Of a stretch of 64,000 bases of DNA, positions 1 through 12,500 are shown one piece after another. The DNA comes from Diplosphaera chodatii (taxonomy: Eukaryota > Chlorophyta > Trebouxiophyceae > Prasiolales > Stichococcaceae): the NCBI GenBank assembly GCA_032358165.1, contig JAALGY010000016.1:372001-436000 (forward strand). The letters are read 5' to 3'. Each line of letters starts with the position of its first letter. The first letter of the stretch is position 1. The position numbers and the translations under genes are program-made. A model generated the notes under the pieces. It was not told the origin of the DNA and did no database searches. It worked only from the letters and a program-made list of their open reading frames with translations.

Positions 1-3000
1 GCAGCAGGTTGGACCGATCTCCGGGTGACGCACTTTGTTGTGCAAACTGCAAGTTTAGTGTATTTCAAGTTGAGAGTCCTTCTGCAGGTGCCGGCCGCCC
101 GCTCAGCTCCACTGCAAGTATGGCGGCAGGTCCACCAGGCTCAGCATTCTTATGAGGGCACAAAGCATATGCCACACCTCGTCATCCTCGTCTGCATCGT
201 CTGCCTGGTCTGGCTCGTCCGCCTGTTCAGCTGCAGCGCCCGCTTCAGGCTTGGGTTCCAGTGCCTCGCTGGCGGCTGGCTCCCTATGGGCATCCGGGGC
301 CTGCCCCTGCTGTGCCTCCGCCTCTGTCTTGACCTCAGTCTCCATGGCCTCAGACTGCTCAGCCTCTGTGGCGCTGGCGTCCTCAGCCTTGATGGAAGCA
401 TCTGCTGGGTTCAACTCTGCTACTGAAAAGCCTGCTGCAGGCTGCTGTAGATCTGCCGCAAGTGGCTCTGCAGCAGCCATTGCCTCGGCTGCATTGCCTG
501 CTGCCGCAGCTGCCGGGACAGCGTCATCCTGCGCCGTCTTGAGCTTTTTTGCAGGTGCCTCCTCGGTTGAGGTTGTCTCCGCCTCGGCAGGCGGCGCGTC
601 AGGCGAAGCGCGCTTGACGCTGGCGCGCATGCGTGCCCGCAGCAACTGCGCTGCGCTCTGGTTGCTGCCTGTGGGCGCGGCGGCAATGTTCTCCGCATCT
701 GACTGATGTGGATGCCCCGCCGTGCCATTCCGGGCTGGGGGCAGTGGTCCACTGCTGGGCGCCACTCCGTTTGGCAGGCTGGGCGGCGGCGCAGGCGGCG
801 GGATGCCGGGCGGCGGCGCCGGCAGCGGGATGCTAAGCTGCACCATGGGTGCGCCAGGCACCGGCAGCATCGGTGGCGGCGGGATGCCGGGTGGCAGAGC
901 AGGCGGCGGCGACCGGCGGCCATACTCGCCGGTGTTGTCTGCGTGCAAGCCATGTGCATTCATCTCAACCATGTATGACTTGGCATAGCTGAGTTTGGTC
1001 CTCTTGTCACCTGATCCCGGACAATGTTGAATGCAGAAGGTATTACCGCGTAGGATACAGTGAGGATGGTGCGAGGCGGGCAACAGGGATGCATGACAGG
1101 TGCATCATGCAGTGATGCTGCTGCTACAGGGTCCATAGGATGCCACAATATACTAGTCGTGGGTAGCTGGTGAAGCAATCCCACCTGCGGCAAACAGGCT
1201 CTGCCTGAACTCCTCGCTTGGGGCTGCAGCTGTCCACTTGCCCGGGGCGCGGCCTCGGCCGCCGCCGGGGCCGCCCCGCCCAGCCCTGTTGGCTTTCATC
1301 TGCTCGGCGCGGGCCTGCAGGATGTGGATACCATTGCTATGACCGCGTCTTGCAATGAAGACATGACCCAAATTCTTGGAGGAGACTCATGCCGCTGTAC
1401 AGTCTCATGACTGCACATGGCGACCAGGCACACCCTGTCTCGCTCCCGTCGCGACTTCTGCGCCGCCAGCAGCCGCGCGCGCTTCTGGAAGATCGCGTCC
1501 TCGAAGCGCCCCACCGTCTGGATAAAGGCCTCCACTTTGTCCAGGCACACCTGCGGCAGCAAGTGCAAATAATGCATGTTGCGCTTACAGGGGAATGGCC
1601 AAACTCTACTTGAGTGCGTGAGCTAGCGTGCATGTTAAGGTCTGCAAACCGCCGTGCATGTACACCCTGGTCACTGTCCAATGTGGACCGTAAGAGTGGC
1701 AACGAGCACTGGAGGCGACATGCAGGCGGCTCCCCATGTCACAGTCTTGAGAGCCCTGGGCGCACACACCTTGGCGCCCTCGGTGAGGTAGCCGCCCAGG
1801 CGGGGCAGCTCCTCGCGATACACCGACATCAGCAGGTCAATGGCGCCCTCCCGAATCTCCAGCGTCGGCATGTGTGGCAGGAAGTCGTTGCCCACAAAGA
1901 AGCACATGAACACTGCGTACAGATGAATACAGATGTCTGCCCTGCTGTGCATCATGCACCATGCAAGTGCTTCGCAAGGCGGAGCACATTTGGACTGTAG
2001 GGACATATGTGATGCAGTCTCCTTGCTAAACGGTCAGATATGAGCAAAACCCTGCAGCTGCTTATAAACGCACACACAGGCGGAGATGCATACCAAAGTC
2101 GTCTATGATGCGCTCTGGGTCGTATGGGAAGGCCAGGGGCTGGGGTGGCTCAAACTCCAGCGTCAGGTATTCCCGCAGCGCGCTGATCAGCAGAAACTGG
2201 TACGGCTTCTTTGCAATCTGCGGAGGCACGGGGAGCGTTGGGTTCACAGGCGTCTCACAGTGTGTATCGTGCTGTCAAGGTCAGCGCTTCAGATGTGCTC
2301 TTGACACATGTCGCACCTGTGGCTTCTGGGCAGGCGCTGGAGCCGAGGGGTCATCGCGTCCAAACATCTGTGCCCTTGGCTGCTGGTCGCGCTGCGATTG
2401 CGTCACAATCTGCCACACGCACATGCACCGTCAGCTGCGGGAAGTTTGGGAGTTCCTTCCAGGTGAGAAATTGCCACCCTAAGCACGGCAGACACATCAC
2501 ACTGGCACGGCGTCGTGTGTATCACGCTAGTCGTCGCGCACACACCTCGCGCAGGATGACGAAGTGCGGCTCATGTGTGGCGAGCCCAAGCATGATGAGG
2601 TCTGCGTCCAGACCATACAGGCAGTGCCGGGTGTCGGGCGACCAGCCGGGCCGCCCCCGCTGCTCGCGCACGTAGCTCATGATCTTGTGCTCGCCCTCGC
2701 CCGGGGAGTTGCTGTCCGACAGCATGACCTGCCGCAGGCAGCAATACCATCGCTATCTGATGCAGTGACAGTCAGCTGTGTTGAGGAGAGCTGTACCACA
2801 TAGAGTGAGGGTAACAAGCTCCTTTGCAGGGCTACCAAGCAGGTGAGCAGGCCACTCAGTCTGGCAAGCGCATGCAACGGCACATCGCGCAGGTACCGTG
2901 ATGTTGCGCCAGCCGGGGTCCGAGTTGAGGCGCAGGTGGATGTAGTACTGCAGCGCGACGGAGGCGCGGTGCATGAAGGGCGTCCCCGGCGTGATGGTGT

Positions 3001-4181
3001 TGCTGTCCCATGCGTGCCCGCTGTCGTCCTTCTCCGGCAGCTTGATGCCCTGCAGCAGTGCCAGCGCCGCCTCTGTCGATCCCCATGGCGAGCAGCTGTG
3101 TGCACTTGCTCACTTGCTGTCCTGCTGCCTGCCCGTCCTTGCAGCAGGCCGCAAAACTGCGCACACCATGCTGCAGACCCAGTGCAGCAAAGCCCCCGTG
3201 TGCGGCGTCGCGCGCTTTGCGCAGGGAGCAGCAGCAGCAGCAGCAGGAGCAGCTGCAACACGGCGGCCAGGGCACCTGCTTGGCCATGTCGGCGCGCAGG
3301 CGGGCCTCCTCCTTGGAGGCCTCCTCCCGCTCCTGTGCTGCCCTGAACCGCCGCGACCGCTGCTGGTTCATCTTGGCGCGGGGCGCCACACCGTCTGCAG
3401 CATCCACCTCAAGGTCGGTGCATGGTGAGACGGCAGAACGCGTTCCTGGCCGGCAAGATTGGTGTCACTCCAAGATGATCAGGAGCGAGCATGCGGAGCA
3501 CTGCTGCTGCTCACCAATGGCCATGTACAACAGCTTCCGCGGGCGCACAATGGCAAACAGCCTGTCCATGTAGTCAAACATTGCCAGAAAGACCTCTGTC
3601 TCCGTGGTTGGCGCAGGCTGCAGCCATGAGAAGTGAGCTGAAACCTCAAGATGGCAATGCGGACAGGGATGAAGAGGCACACACATGAGACTGTTGCAAA
3701 GTCTGCAGGCAGAGCGCACCCGGTCCTCGGGGTGAAAGCACGGGTGAATGATGTTGTTCATGTCCTGCAGAGGCATGCGCAGAGGCATCCGCTTTCGAAC
3801 CAGGTCGACGTGTACACCATGTCGTGCCATTGGATCTCGGTGCACCATGTGCATCTGTAATGCAGTGCAACAGGCGCCATTCAGCAGCCAGCTGCCCTCC
3901 TCACCAGGTACAGGTTGTCAAACTCCATCTCATTTGGATTCGGCAGCGATGTGTCCACCGGCACCTCCACGCCCTCTACCCACTCCTGCTCCGCTTCCAC
4001 GCAGTCCACAATGATCTTGGGGTACCTAGGCACATCGTTAATCATTGTGGTGATCAATGGCGGCATGCAGGTCGCTGCCGCTCCATATGCATGCTGTACG
4101 GCTTGATTCAGCTAGAGGCGCCAGCTTGGTACACAGTGCTGACCTCTCGCTCAGCCATCTGTAAAAGGCTGGCACGCCCAT
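1..4181 (-). CDS. XRN2: 5'-3' exoribonuclease XRN2/Rat1 type, 5' part only (3' end beyond left edge)
   Basis: Processive 5'-3' exoribonuclease that degrades 5'-monophosphate RNA; family roles are nuclear torpedo termination, rRNA processing and, in plants, mRNA decay. Exon 1 (4144-4181) encodes [12 protein letters not shown], the family N-terminus, and splices in phase to YPKIIVDC (exon 2 from 4025). Then [15 protein letters not shown] (3720-3764) and a segment ending [18 protein letters not shown] (about 3395-3630). Active-site motifs are intact: [10 protein letters not shown] and LDADLIML (about 2545-2725), and [19 protein letters not shown] (about 1765-1915). [14 protein letters not shown] lies near 2200 and FEDAIFQKR near 1500. 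Around 180-960 is a Pro-rich then Glu/Asp-rich linker; its exon ends at 178 with a GT donor, so the C-terminal domains lie outside the window. No CCHC zinc knuckle is visible. Motif-level certainty is high; XRN2 versus plant XRN4 subtype cannot be decided here. Confidence 0.95.
3227..3246. repeat. (AGC/CAG)n microsatellite in an XRN2 intron
   Basis: About six AGC units in a row. They lie between the exons encoding ADMAKQ and [16 protein letters not shown] of XRN2, so they are read as intronic. The poly-Leu and poly-Cys frames across it are repeat artefacts. Confidence 0.7.
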
Positions 4182-4994
4182 GCTGGACCCTGGTCAAGGT
4201 TTTGCAGGTACTGCCCGCAGCGGACCGGCGCTATCTGTTGAGCAACGGCCCAACAAACTCTCAGAAGCCCGCGTGGGGCTGTTCTAGCTGTCAGTTTTGA
4301 CTCAAGTATAGCTGAGCTGAGACACGAGATCCTGACGCGACGATGGAGCGCTGCGCCTGTGTGGATTGCAGCCTCTACTGTGACCGTGCAAGCTCAGTGG
4401 GGCCCGACTGCTTGCAGCCCTGCTCGTGTGCTTTAAAGTGACCGTCAGAATCACTTGATCTGCAACCTGCATGTTTCGCAAGCAACGACCAAGTTGCCAA
4501 GTTGCTTGCTGCTTGTGCAAGAAACTACAGAAGTGCAGGAGGGTCGGCAGGATATCAACTGCCTCGCAGGCCTGTGCGTGAAAATGCCCTTTGTCGTGTG
4601 TTCGGTAAGAACATGCAAGGCGACAAAGGTTGCAGGCGCAACAGTGGCTGCAGCCTGCAGGTCACTGGCCACTTCAATGCTGCAGGGTGGCATTTCCTGG
4701 GTAGCTGGCAAGGGGTATGACATTTATACCCCTTGGTAGCTGGCAGGAGTGTTATGGTTGCGCTGTCTGCCACTCAGCCTAGATGAAGGTGGTATTTGGC
4801 AGGCAGTTCAGGCAGCCGTGCATCGCATGGGTTCAAAGGGAGATGACCATTCCAGATGCCAAGCAGGACATAGCTCACAATCTATACATGGCATGACGTG
4901 TGCATCCGACCAACCCTGAGAAAACAGCAACGATGACCGACCCTGAGATGATTGCATGTACAAGTGGCAGCAGACACAGCAGCCCATGCTTCCC
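4182..4994. other. DIM1-XRN2 spacer (DIM1 3' UTR and XRN2 promoter)
   Basis: About 810 bp between the DIM1 stop and the XRN2 start, both genes on the minus strand. I see no convincing exon. It must hold the DIM1 3' UTR and the XRN2 promoter/5' UTR. No TGTAA signal in minus orientation was found. One short perfect inverted repeat lies at 4709-4735. Confidence 0.5.
4709..4735. repeat. Perfect 10-bp inverted repeat, 7-nt loop
   Basis: Arms CAAGGGGTAT (4709-4718) and ATACCCCTTG (4726-4735) around GACATTT. The hairpin is flanked by a direct repeat of GTAGCTGGCA (4701-4710 and again from 4736). It could be a 3'-UTR hairpin of DIM1 or a dyad-symmetric protein site upstream of XRN2; no function is shown. 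Confidence 0.5.
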
Positions 4995-5942
4995 TCAGTA
5001 CCGGTACTTCGTGGAGTAGTCCTTTGGCGAGACCTGCAGACAACCGACGAGCGGCATTCATGAGGAACCTGAGACTGTGCTTTGTGCATAGGCAGCATGA
5101 CATGCATGTCAGCATGCCCACTCACCACCAGACCCCGCCCCTTGCGCGCCCCCCGGTACACAACCTCCACAATGTCGATGAACTCCTGCTTGTCTGTCAT
5201 CGCCCAGTTGACTTTGTTGTTGTTTCCGGTTCCCAAATCAATCATGATATGCTGCAAGCAGACCCGGTGATAAGTGTCGCTCTAGCAGACCACCGGATAG
5301 CTGCAGTTCTGCAGATCAGGTCCCAAATATGCCGTGCTAGCGCAGTAGGGAACACAGCCCGACGCTTCGACGGCCTTACCTTATTCCGAAAGAAGAACAT
5401 GGTGGTGCATGGGTCGTACAGCTGCATAGACAGCAACAACACACATATGTGATGCATAATATTCATTCTGATAACACATTGGTATCACAATGCAACCAGA
5501 TCAACACTGGGTCTCTCAACCGCATTCTCACCTCGTACATCGTGTTAAAGTCCGGCACCTCTGTGATGTCCACCAAGTAGGTGACGGCAAAGTTCTTGAT
5601 CATGTCTGCCGTGTTGGCCAGGATCTGTTTGGACAGCAGCTGACACATCAGGCAAAGCAACACAGGCTTCCTGCAGCTGTGCAGCGCTTGCATGCGCCAT
5701 GCGCACCTGGTCCATCTGCATGCAGTTCTCTTCCCAATCATGGCCAAAGCGGATGACGACGACACGGTCCTCTTCCTGCAGGTTGACACCAGCGACTTGA
5801 CAGACTGTGCGATGGTTCGCCACAGGGTGCAACCAGTGCAAGCGGACGTATGTCGTGCCATCATTGTTGTGCTTCGACTCACCGACAAGATGGCCTGGTC
5901 TACAGCAAAGCCAGAGTGCAGATGCGGCAGCAAGTAGGACAT
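4995..5942 (-). CDS. DIM1: DIM1 / TXNL4A, U5 snRNP 15-kDa thioredoxin-like protein
   Basis: Essential component of the U5 and U4/U6.U5 snRNPs in spliceosome assembly (human TXNL4A, plant YLS8); nuclear. Six exons rebuild a 142-residue protein, exactly the family length. It starts MSYLLPHLHSGFAVDQAILS (from 5942), then EEDRVVVIRFGHDWEENCMQ, ILANTADMIKNFAVTYLVDI, LYDPCTTMFFFRNK, HIMIDLGTGNNNKVNW, and ends VSPKDYSTKYRY with TGA at 4995-4997. All junctions use GTGAG, GTGCG or GTAAG donors and CAG acceptors in phase. Thioredoxin fold without the redox CxxC, as expected for the family. TRA1 starts on the opposite strand about 560 bp upstream, implying a shared divergent promoter. Identification is essentially certain. 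Confidence 0.98.
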
Positions 5943-6506
5943 GGCTGCCTGGCTGGCGCCTCACGCCGCAGCGCAAGACAGTGTTGCAACCAAGCAGCTG
6001 GGAGTACGACTGCTTCTGGCACCCTGAAGCGCTCGTAAGTTTGCAGTTCAGGCTTCACAGCTATGAAATGTGCGTCAACCGTGCAGATGCCCTAAACAAC
6101 GAACAAGGTGGATGTCGATGGCAGCCTTGGGATGCTGACAAACGCCGGGCCGCGGCAGGTCTGAACTGTCACAACTGGCGATGAGGCTTTCTAGACGACA
6201 CCAGCAAGAGGACCTCTGAGGGCGGGGTCTGCCAAGCAACATGTATGGTACAAGGGAGCAGGAAGCAGCACGTGGAGCACATGGTAAAACCCTGTTTTGC
6301 ACATGCTGGTGCGCGGCGAAGTGCAGCTTGAATGGGCTTCACGGACAGTCTATCTGCTGCTCAAGCCCTGTTCTGGCATGTGAAGGCTACCGTAATGGGG
6401 ACGCTGGATTGATCGGTGCGGCACTATGACACACATTTGAGCTGGCTAATGGGACAGACGAATTGAGCCGGGGCAGGGCCCCGGGCACCACCGCCCTTCC
6501 ATCAAC
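5943..6506. promoter_or_regulatory. Divergent promoter region between DIM1 and TRA1
   Basis: 564 bp between two outward-facing start codons. It must contain both 5' UTRs and both core promoters. I see no clear TATA box and no coding segment that fits either neighbour. Confidence 0.45.
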
Positions 6507-9500
6507 ATGATGTCGAAGGAGGACCTCGCCAAGCATGCGCAGGAGCTGGGAGACGCTGCCATCAGTGAGTTACCTGATTGCTGCTGCCAGTGTGACACAC
6601 AGCATGCAATGCGGCCTTTCTTCAATGTCTTCGTGTGGCTCTTCGATGCAGCAGACTGCATGCAGCCAAACCGGTGTTATTCAGTGATGATCGTCGCAAC
6701 GTATGCCGATCTTGTGGATTCATCCTGCGGATGCTGCATGCGGGTTGGCGCATCGGGTAGGATGGCCGCGTCAGGGGTGTGTATCGAATGGAGGTGTACG
6801 CCTTACAGGCGTGGAGCGCAAGGTGGATCTGCTGCGCGAGGTGAAGGAGGGCATCGAGGTCACGCTCACGGGCGATTATGACCACTTCCTGGCCGTCATG
6901 GTCCCGCCGCTGCTGGCCGCGCTCACGGGCACGCAGCCGCAGGCCGCCAACACGCCCATCCAGCAGCTACGGCACACCGCGCTGGAGATCCTGCGGCGCC
7001 TGCCGGCCAATCAGGTGCCTCCGGTCGTGGGTCAGTCAATGACCTCCCATTCTCGCCATCCATGTGTGCACTGTGAAAGGTGCTTGGGGGCCGACCTTGT
7101 GTCAGGAGACCGGTGTTCACCTGGCCACTGTGTGGCCCACCTGCAGCTGCTGCTCAAGTACGTGCGCGGGATTATGGCCACGGTGATGGCGCTGCTGCCG
7201 CTTGACAACGCCGAGAATGTGGCGCTGGTGCTGCCGATGCTGGTCGAGCTGCACAAGGCCTTTCGGCAGCGCAAGACTGACGCCGCGGCGGCTCCAGGCG
7301 GCGACGACGGGCAGCCGCCCATGGAGCAGCACGTTGCCCCTTACCTGGAGTTTGTGAAGAAGGTGCGACCTCTGCACATGCACACAGCACTATGATGCAG
7401 GGCAGCAAGCTCTGGGCAGCAAGCAGAAAGGTCATATCTCGGCTTGACCGTGCACACCGACACTGCTACCTTGCACGTTTGGCAGGTGTTCGAGGGCCTG
7501 CCAGTCACATATAACGAGCTGTTCGTGGACGGGCTTGCCAGACCGGACGAGGCGGTTGCCAAGCTGGCGTACCAGCCGGCGCATAAGTCTTTCAAGGTCG
7601 CCATCGAGTGCCCAGTCGTAGGTCAGCCGTCGCAGCTATGCACTGTTTTACGGTCACCTCGCCATCGTGTGCACCGCCTGTTTGTGGGTCTGTCCGCAGC
7701 CTCAAGTGATGAGTTTTCCCTGTGCTGGGTTCTGCAGTCATGCTGCTATATAGCCAGTATGGGCCAGCGGTGCAAGGCTACATGAGCGACCTGGTGAAGA
7801 CAATGATCGCCGCCCTGTCACTACCAGGTGAGTGGCTACACGCTGATTCCGACCGATGCCGGCTTTGCAGGCAGGGTGTCAAGGGGTTGCCAACGCCCAC
7901 ATCCACGATGGTTGGTCTGCCGCCTCAGCCTGAACCACAGTACATGCCCCCTGTTGCAGGACCACCTGATGAGGTGCCACCGAAGCTGAAGGCGCCACTG
8001 GCAGACCTCAAGCAGGCTCAGGTGCGCACCTTGTCCTCCTCTGGTTGTGTCGAACATAGGACCGGCCTGTTCCCATCCCTGTATCACAATGTAGGCAACA
8101 TCGGAGGCACAGTGTTTCAGTCGCATGACTGTGCGCAAGCATCAGCAGACTGGCTGTGCACTGTGATGCCCAGGACTCATGCACTGCAGCACCCACCTGT
8201 ACGAATTTAGCAGAAAGGTGCTGCATCTGCTGCTGTACAGGTCAAGTGCGTCTCGTTCCTGACGTGGCTGCTGCGCGGCTACCCAGCAGCCATCATCGCG
8301 CACCGGGTGTCGGTCACAGATGCCCTGGTCCACCTGCTGCGGACGGCGCCGGATGTGGTCGCCATACGCAAGGAGCTGCTGGTCGCCATGCGCAACACGC
8401 TCACACTGCAGCAAGTCCGCGAGTGAGCGTCCTGGGCCCGAGAAAGCATGCAAATTGATGCGTTACCATGAAACTGCAGAGGCAAGTGCTTTGGGTCTTC
8501 GTCGCTGCCTGCGCAATGGCAGATGCAATACGTACGCACCGACGCACCTCTCGGCCGAATGTGCAGGTACTTCTACCCGAAGCTCGACCAGCTGCTGGTG
8601 GAGGAGACGCTGGTGGGGCGCAGCGCGGCGTGCCGCGAGGCGCTGCGCCCCCTGGCGCTGTCCATGCTGGCGGAGCTCATCCACCACGTGCGCACGCAGC
8701 TCAAGTACGGCCAGCTGGTCACCATCATCCACACCTTCTCCCGGTGCGCTGGCCCCCCGTCCTGGGATTGAGCAGACACATTGATGCTTTGCCACTTCCT
8801 TGCCATTATGTGCAAGATGTAGCGAGGCATTTCTTGGCTCGATGCCTCGTCCACACCAGCACGATGTTGTCATCGTACTGTCAGTGGGCGTCCTGGTTCC
8901 CGTCGCTGTCGTGCTGCAGCTGGGGCGAGGAGGACTCAAGTGCCATGCCACACTGTGCTGCAGGAACCTGCACGACCCGGAGGTGCCGATCAACGTGCAG
9001 AGCACCTGCGTCCGCCTGATGCTGAACCTGGTGGAGGTGGTCATGCAGCGCCGGTCCAGCGCCGCCCAGCCCGACCTGGAGGCCTACCGCGGCCTGGTCG
9101 CCTCCATCCTGGCGACGCTCTCCGACAAGCTGGCCGCCGTGGCCCGCAACACCCCGCCCCTCATGGCCGAGGGTGCGCACCGACTGCTGCCTGCGAGCAT
9201 CGAGCTTTGTGCTGCATATCAGAGGACAGGTGCTGAGGTCTGTCTATGTACTGCACCACCTTCGCAAAAGCGTGTCATGAGGGCTGTTTGGGTGCAGGCA
9301 TGGCGAACCGCGAGGAGCGCGTCAAGAAGCGCGATGCGCTGCTGGCGTCAGATGCCGCCCGCAAGGAGGGGCGCGCCTCCCGCCCTCGCATGGTCTTGTA
9401 CTCACAGGTATATCAATGGCCAGCGGTCACGGGGGACCAGCGTGTAGAGGCTGCAAGTACTTCCAGTATTGAGGCATCTGACTGTTCACTTGCGGCTTGC

Positions 9501-12500
9501 TGCGCAGGCAGTGTCACTGAAGGAGAAGAGCATCGCGGACTCCCGGAACCAGGTCCAGACGCTGGTGATGGGCATGAAGAGCCTGCTGTACTCGCTGTCA
9601 TCCTTCGGCAACACACACCAGGTGATCCCTGCAGTGATGGAGTTGTCTCCTTTTGCCTGTGCTGAGTATTGAAGACGACTTGGTACCGAGGTGTCAAGCG
9701 AGCGCTGAGCCAACCTCCGTCCCTCTGTGCCTCCTGCAGCGTGCGCCTGCAGCAGGACAGCAGCTGCCCACGAGCTACGGCTTGCGCGAGGACGAGATGT
9801 CTCTGGCTGTGGACATCATGTCTCATGGTCTGCCGTCTCTCCGGCTCTTCGGCAACCACAAGGCGCAGGACGGCTCCGACATCTACGAGCTGTTCGCTGA
9901 CATCTTTGTCATCCTGCATGTGAGCATCGCTGCTATTGTATGCAGTATGCTGGATTCTTGCCAGACACAAAGCATGTGGTTGTCTTAACATGCACAGCAG
10001 CAACATGATGAGGTAGATTGACAGTTTGGCTTGAGATAATTTGCATCTGGCAAAATTTCACTCTCATCACGGGTGCAGGAACCCCGCGATGCGATGGAGA
10101 TCTTCACCGTGAAGATGCCGGCGCTGTTCGACGCCATGCTGGATGACTCGCGGCTGCTGTCGACGGCCGGCAAGCTGGCCGACGCGCGGCCCCACTCCCA
10201 GCAGGGCGGCGCGCTGGACATGGTGTCCGAGACCTCGCGCCAGTTCTGCACCGTCATGGCCACCCACCTGGTAGAGGAGCGCCTGGCCGTGCTGCAGGTA
10301 TGCTCCGTATGCAACCTGCAGCATTGTCAGTGACCGCCAGGCTCACCTGATGGGCTATCAAATGATGGTTTGCTTCGTTCATCGTCAGCACCCAGCCCCA
10401 GGAATGTGCAAACCCCACTACCCTCCACACTAAGAGGTGAAGCTGACCTGCAGGATCCCGAGAGCCCAGCGGCGGTGCTGGTGCTTCGGCTGTTCGGCGT
10501 CATCTTCGATGTCATGGCCAAGTACAACGTGAAGACGGACGACATCCTGCTGCCCGTCTTCCCGCGGCTCATCTCCCGCACCCAGGAGCTGGCGGCAGCC
10601 GCTAAGAACCCCTCAGGTGCACGTGCAGCGTGGTGGCTATGAGCATCTGCAGCAGGTGGACCAATCTCAGGCTTCTCACGGTATTGAACTGGCTGGCAGT
10701 GGGCCCATGTGTTCAAGACTTTGCGATCAGACGTCGGCTCTTGTTGATCAGCACCTGCATCGGTTGGCCTGCAGGGTTCCTGAGGCTGCAGGTCACGCTG
10801 TTCCGCACCATCAGCAGCGGCAAGTTCATGGACATCTACAACACCTTTGCCGCTGGCCCGCTGCTGATTGATACCATCAACTTCCTGACTGCCATGCTGC
10901 AGACGCCTGCGTCTCAGGCAGACAAGGTGCAGACGCACTAGTAGCTGAGATAGCCTAGACAGATTGCTGAGACTCCGCTCACTGCACCGTGTGCTGGATG
11001 CAAACATTGACTGTTAGCACCGACACAACTGATTGCCAAGGGTGATCTGCTGCTTTGCACCTCAAGTTGACGACACCCTAAGCATGGTGCACAATGGCTT
11101 CCACCCTGCAGGAGGCGCTGCTGGAGTCGTTCCTGATCATCCCGGCCCAGCTGGCGCACCTGCTGACCTTCGTGCCGCGCATCATGCCCCCGCTCGTCAG
11201 CAGCCTGCAGGTGGGAGCAGCTGAGTGGCTCGCCATCCGCCTGTCAATGCTTTGCCCCTGAGCAGCTGCGCACCACCAGTCCTTGCCCGATGCTGCTGAC
11301 ACCACGAGGTCGGCAGCAGCTCAAATGCACGTGACTTTGTATGGTTGGAAAGTGGTGCCGTTTGCATTTCAGGCGCGGCCGGACCTGGTGAACCTGGCGC
11401 TGCGCACCCTGGAGTACTGGGTGGACACGCTGAACCCGGAGTACCTGGAGCCGGCCATGGCGGACGTCATGCCCCGCCTCATGCACGCCCTGTGGTCCCA
11501 CCTGCGCCCGCCGCCCTACCCCTTCGGCCCCAAGGTGCCGCGCCCAGCCCTGTTGCGTTCGCCATGCCTGTTTCAACAGGACCTGCTCTGGCATGTGAGT
11601 GGTGACAGTCTGAGGTGTGCATACGTCCTGTCATGCATGGCTGAAGAGGCTATCCATTCAAGCAAAGGCTGTGCCGGTGACGGGCTGATGCCCTGCTCAG
11701 CCGATTTCCTCACGAAAACTTGTCGTTCAACTTGCAGGTGCTGCAGCTGCTGGGGAAGCTGGGGGCGCGCAACCGGCGGTGGCTCAAGGCGCCGCAGGAG
11801 GTGGTGTACAGGGAGAACCCGGAGCACGGGCTGCGCGCCATCCTCATGTTCAGCCCCGACCACCAGGGCTTCCTGTTCCCGCAGGAGCGGCTGCTGTCGC
11901 TCATGCGCAAGTTGGTCGGCAAGACTGACGCGGGTGCGTCTGGCTGTCGGAGCCTGACTTATTTGCCTTGTTTGTTCATGCTGACTTGGACTTCCACATG
12001 CAAGACAGCTCGCTTCCCACTACTGCTTGGTTGTTCGTTGACACTTGACGCAGTGACACGGAGGCTTCCTGGAAAGGTGCATGTTTCGGGTGTGCAATAG
12101 TGCTGAGCGGTAGTATTGCTGCAGGGCCAAAGGATGCGCACGCTCGCCGGCAGGGCCTGCGCTTCTTGCACGTGACACTGGCGGCGATGCTCAACCTGCG
12201 CTCGCCGGCTGACAGCACGCTGCCCGGGCGCAGCGTTGACAAGCTGGCCGCAAGCCTGTAAGTATGCCTGTTGCCAGGATGCTTGAGGGTTGCGTTGACC
12301 TTGATGAACCAACATCCACCACAGCGACTTGTGGCCACCAACGTGTGTTTGGTATCAACTTGCAGGTTTGGCAAGGGCAAGCGCTCGCATGCCGCGCCGT
12401 CAGAGCCAGACTCCTCGCTGCCACACCCGAAGACGCGCATGATGCAGCTGGCCGAGCGCTCGGTGTGTCCTGCGAACCTGTTGCATAGGCCTTGTGACAG

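Noticed and set aside
103..706. Plus-strand Ala/Ser-rich frame opposite the XRN2 linker
   Set aside because: Exact shadow of the acidic Pro/Ala-rich XRN2 segment, which continues the XRN2 coding exon.
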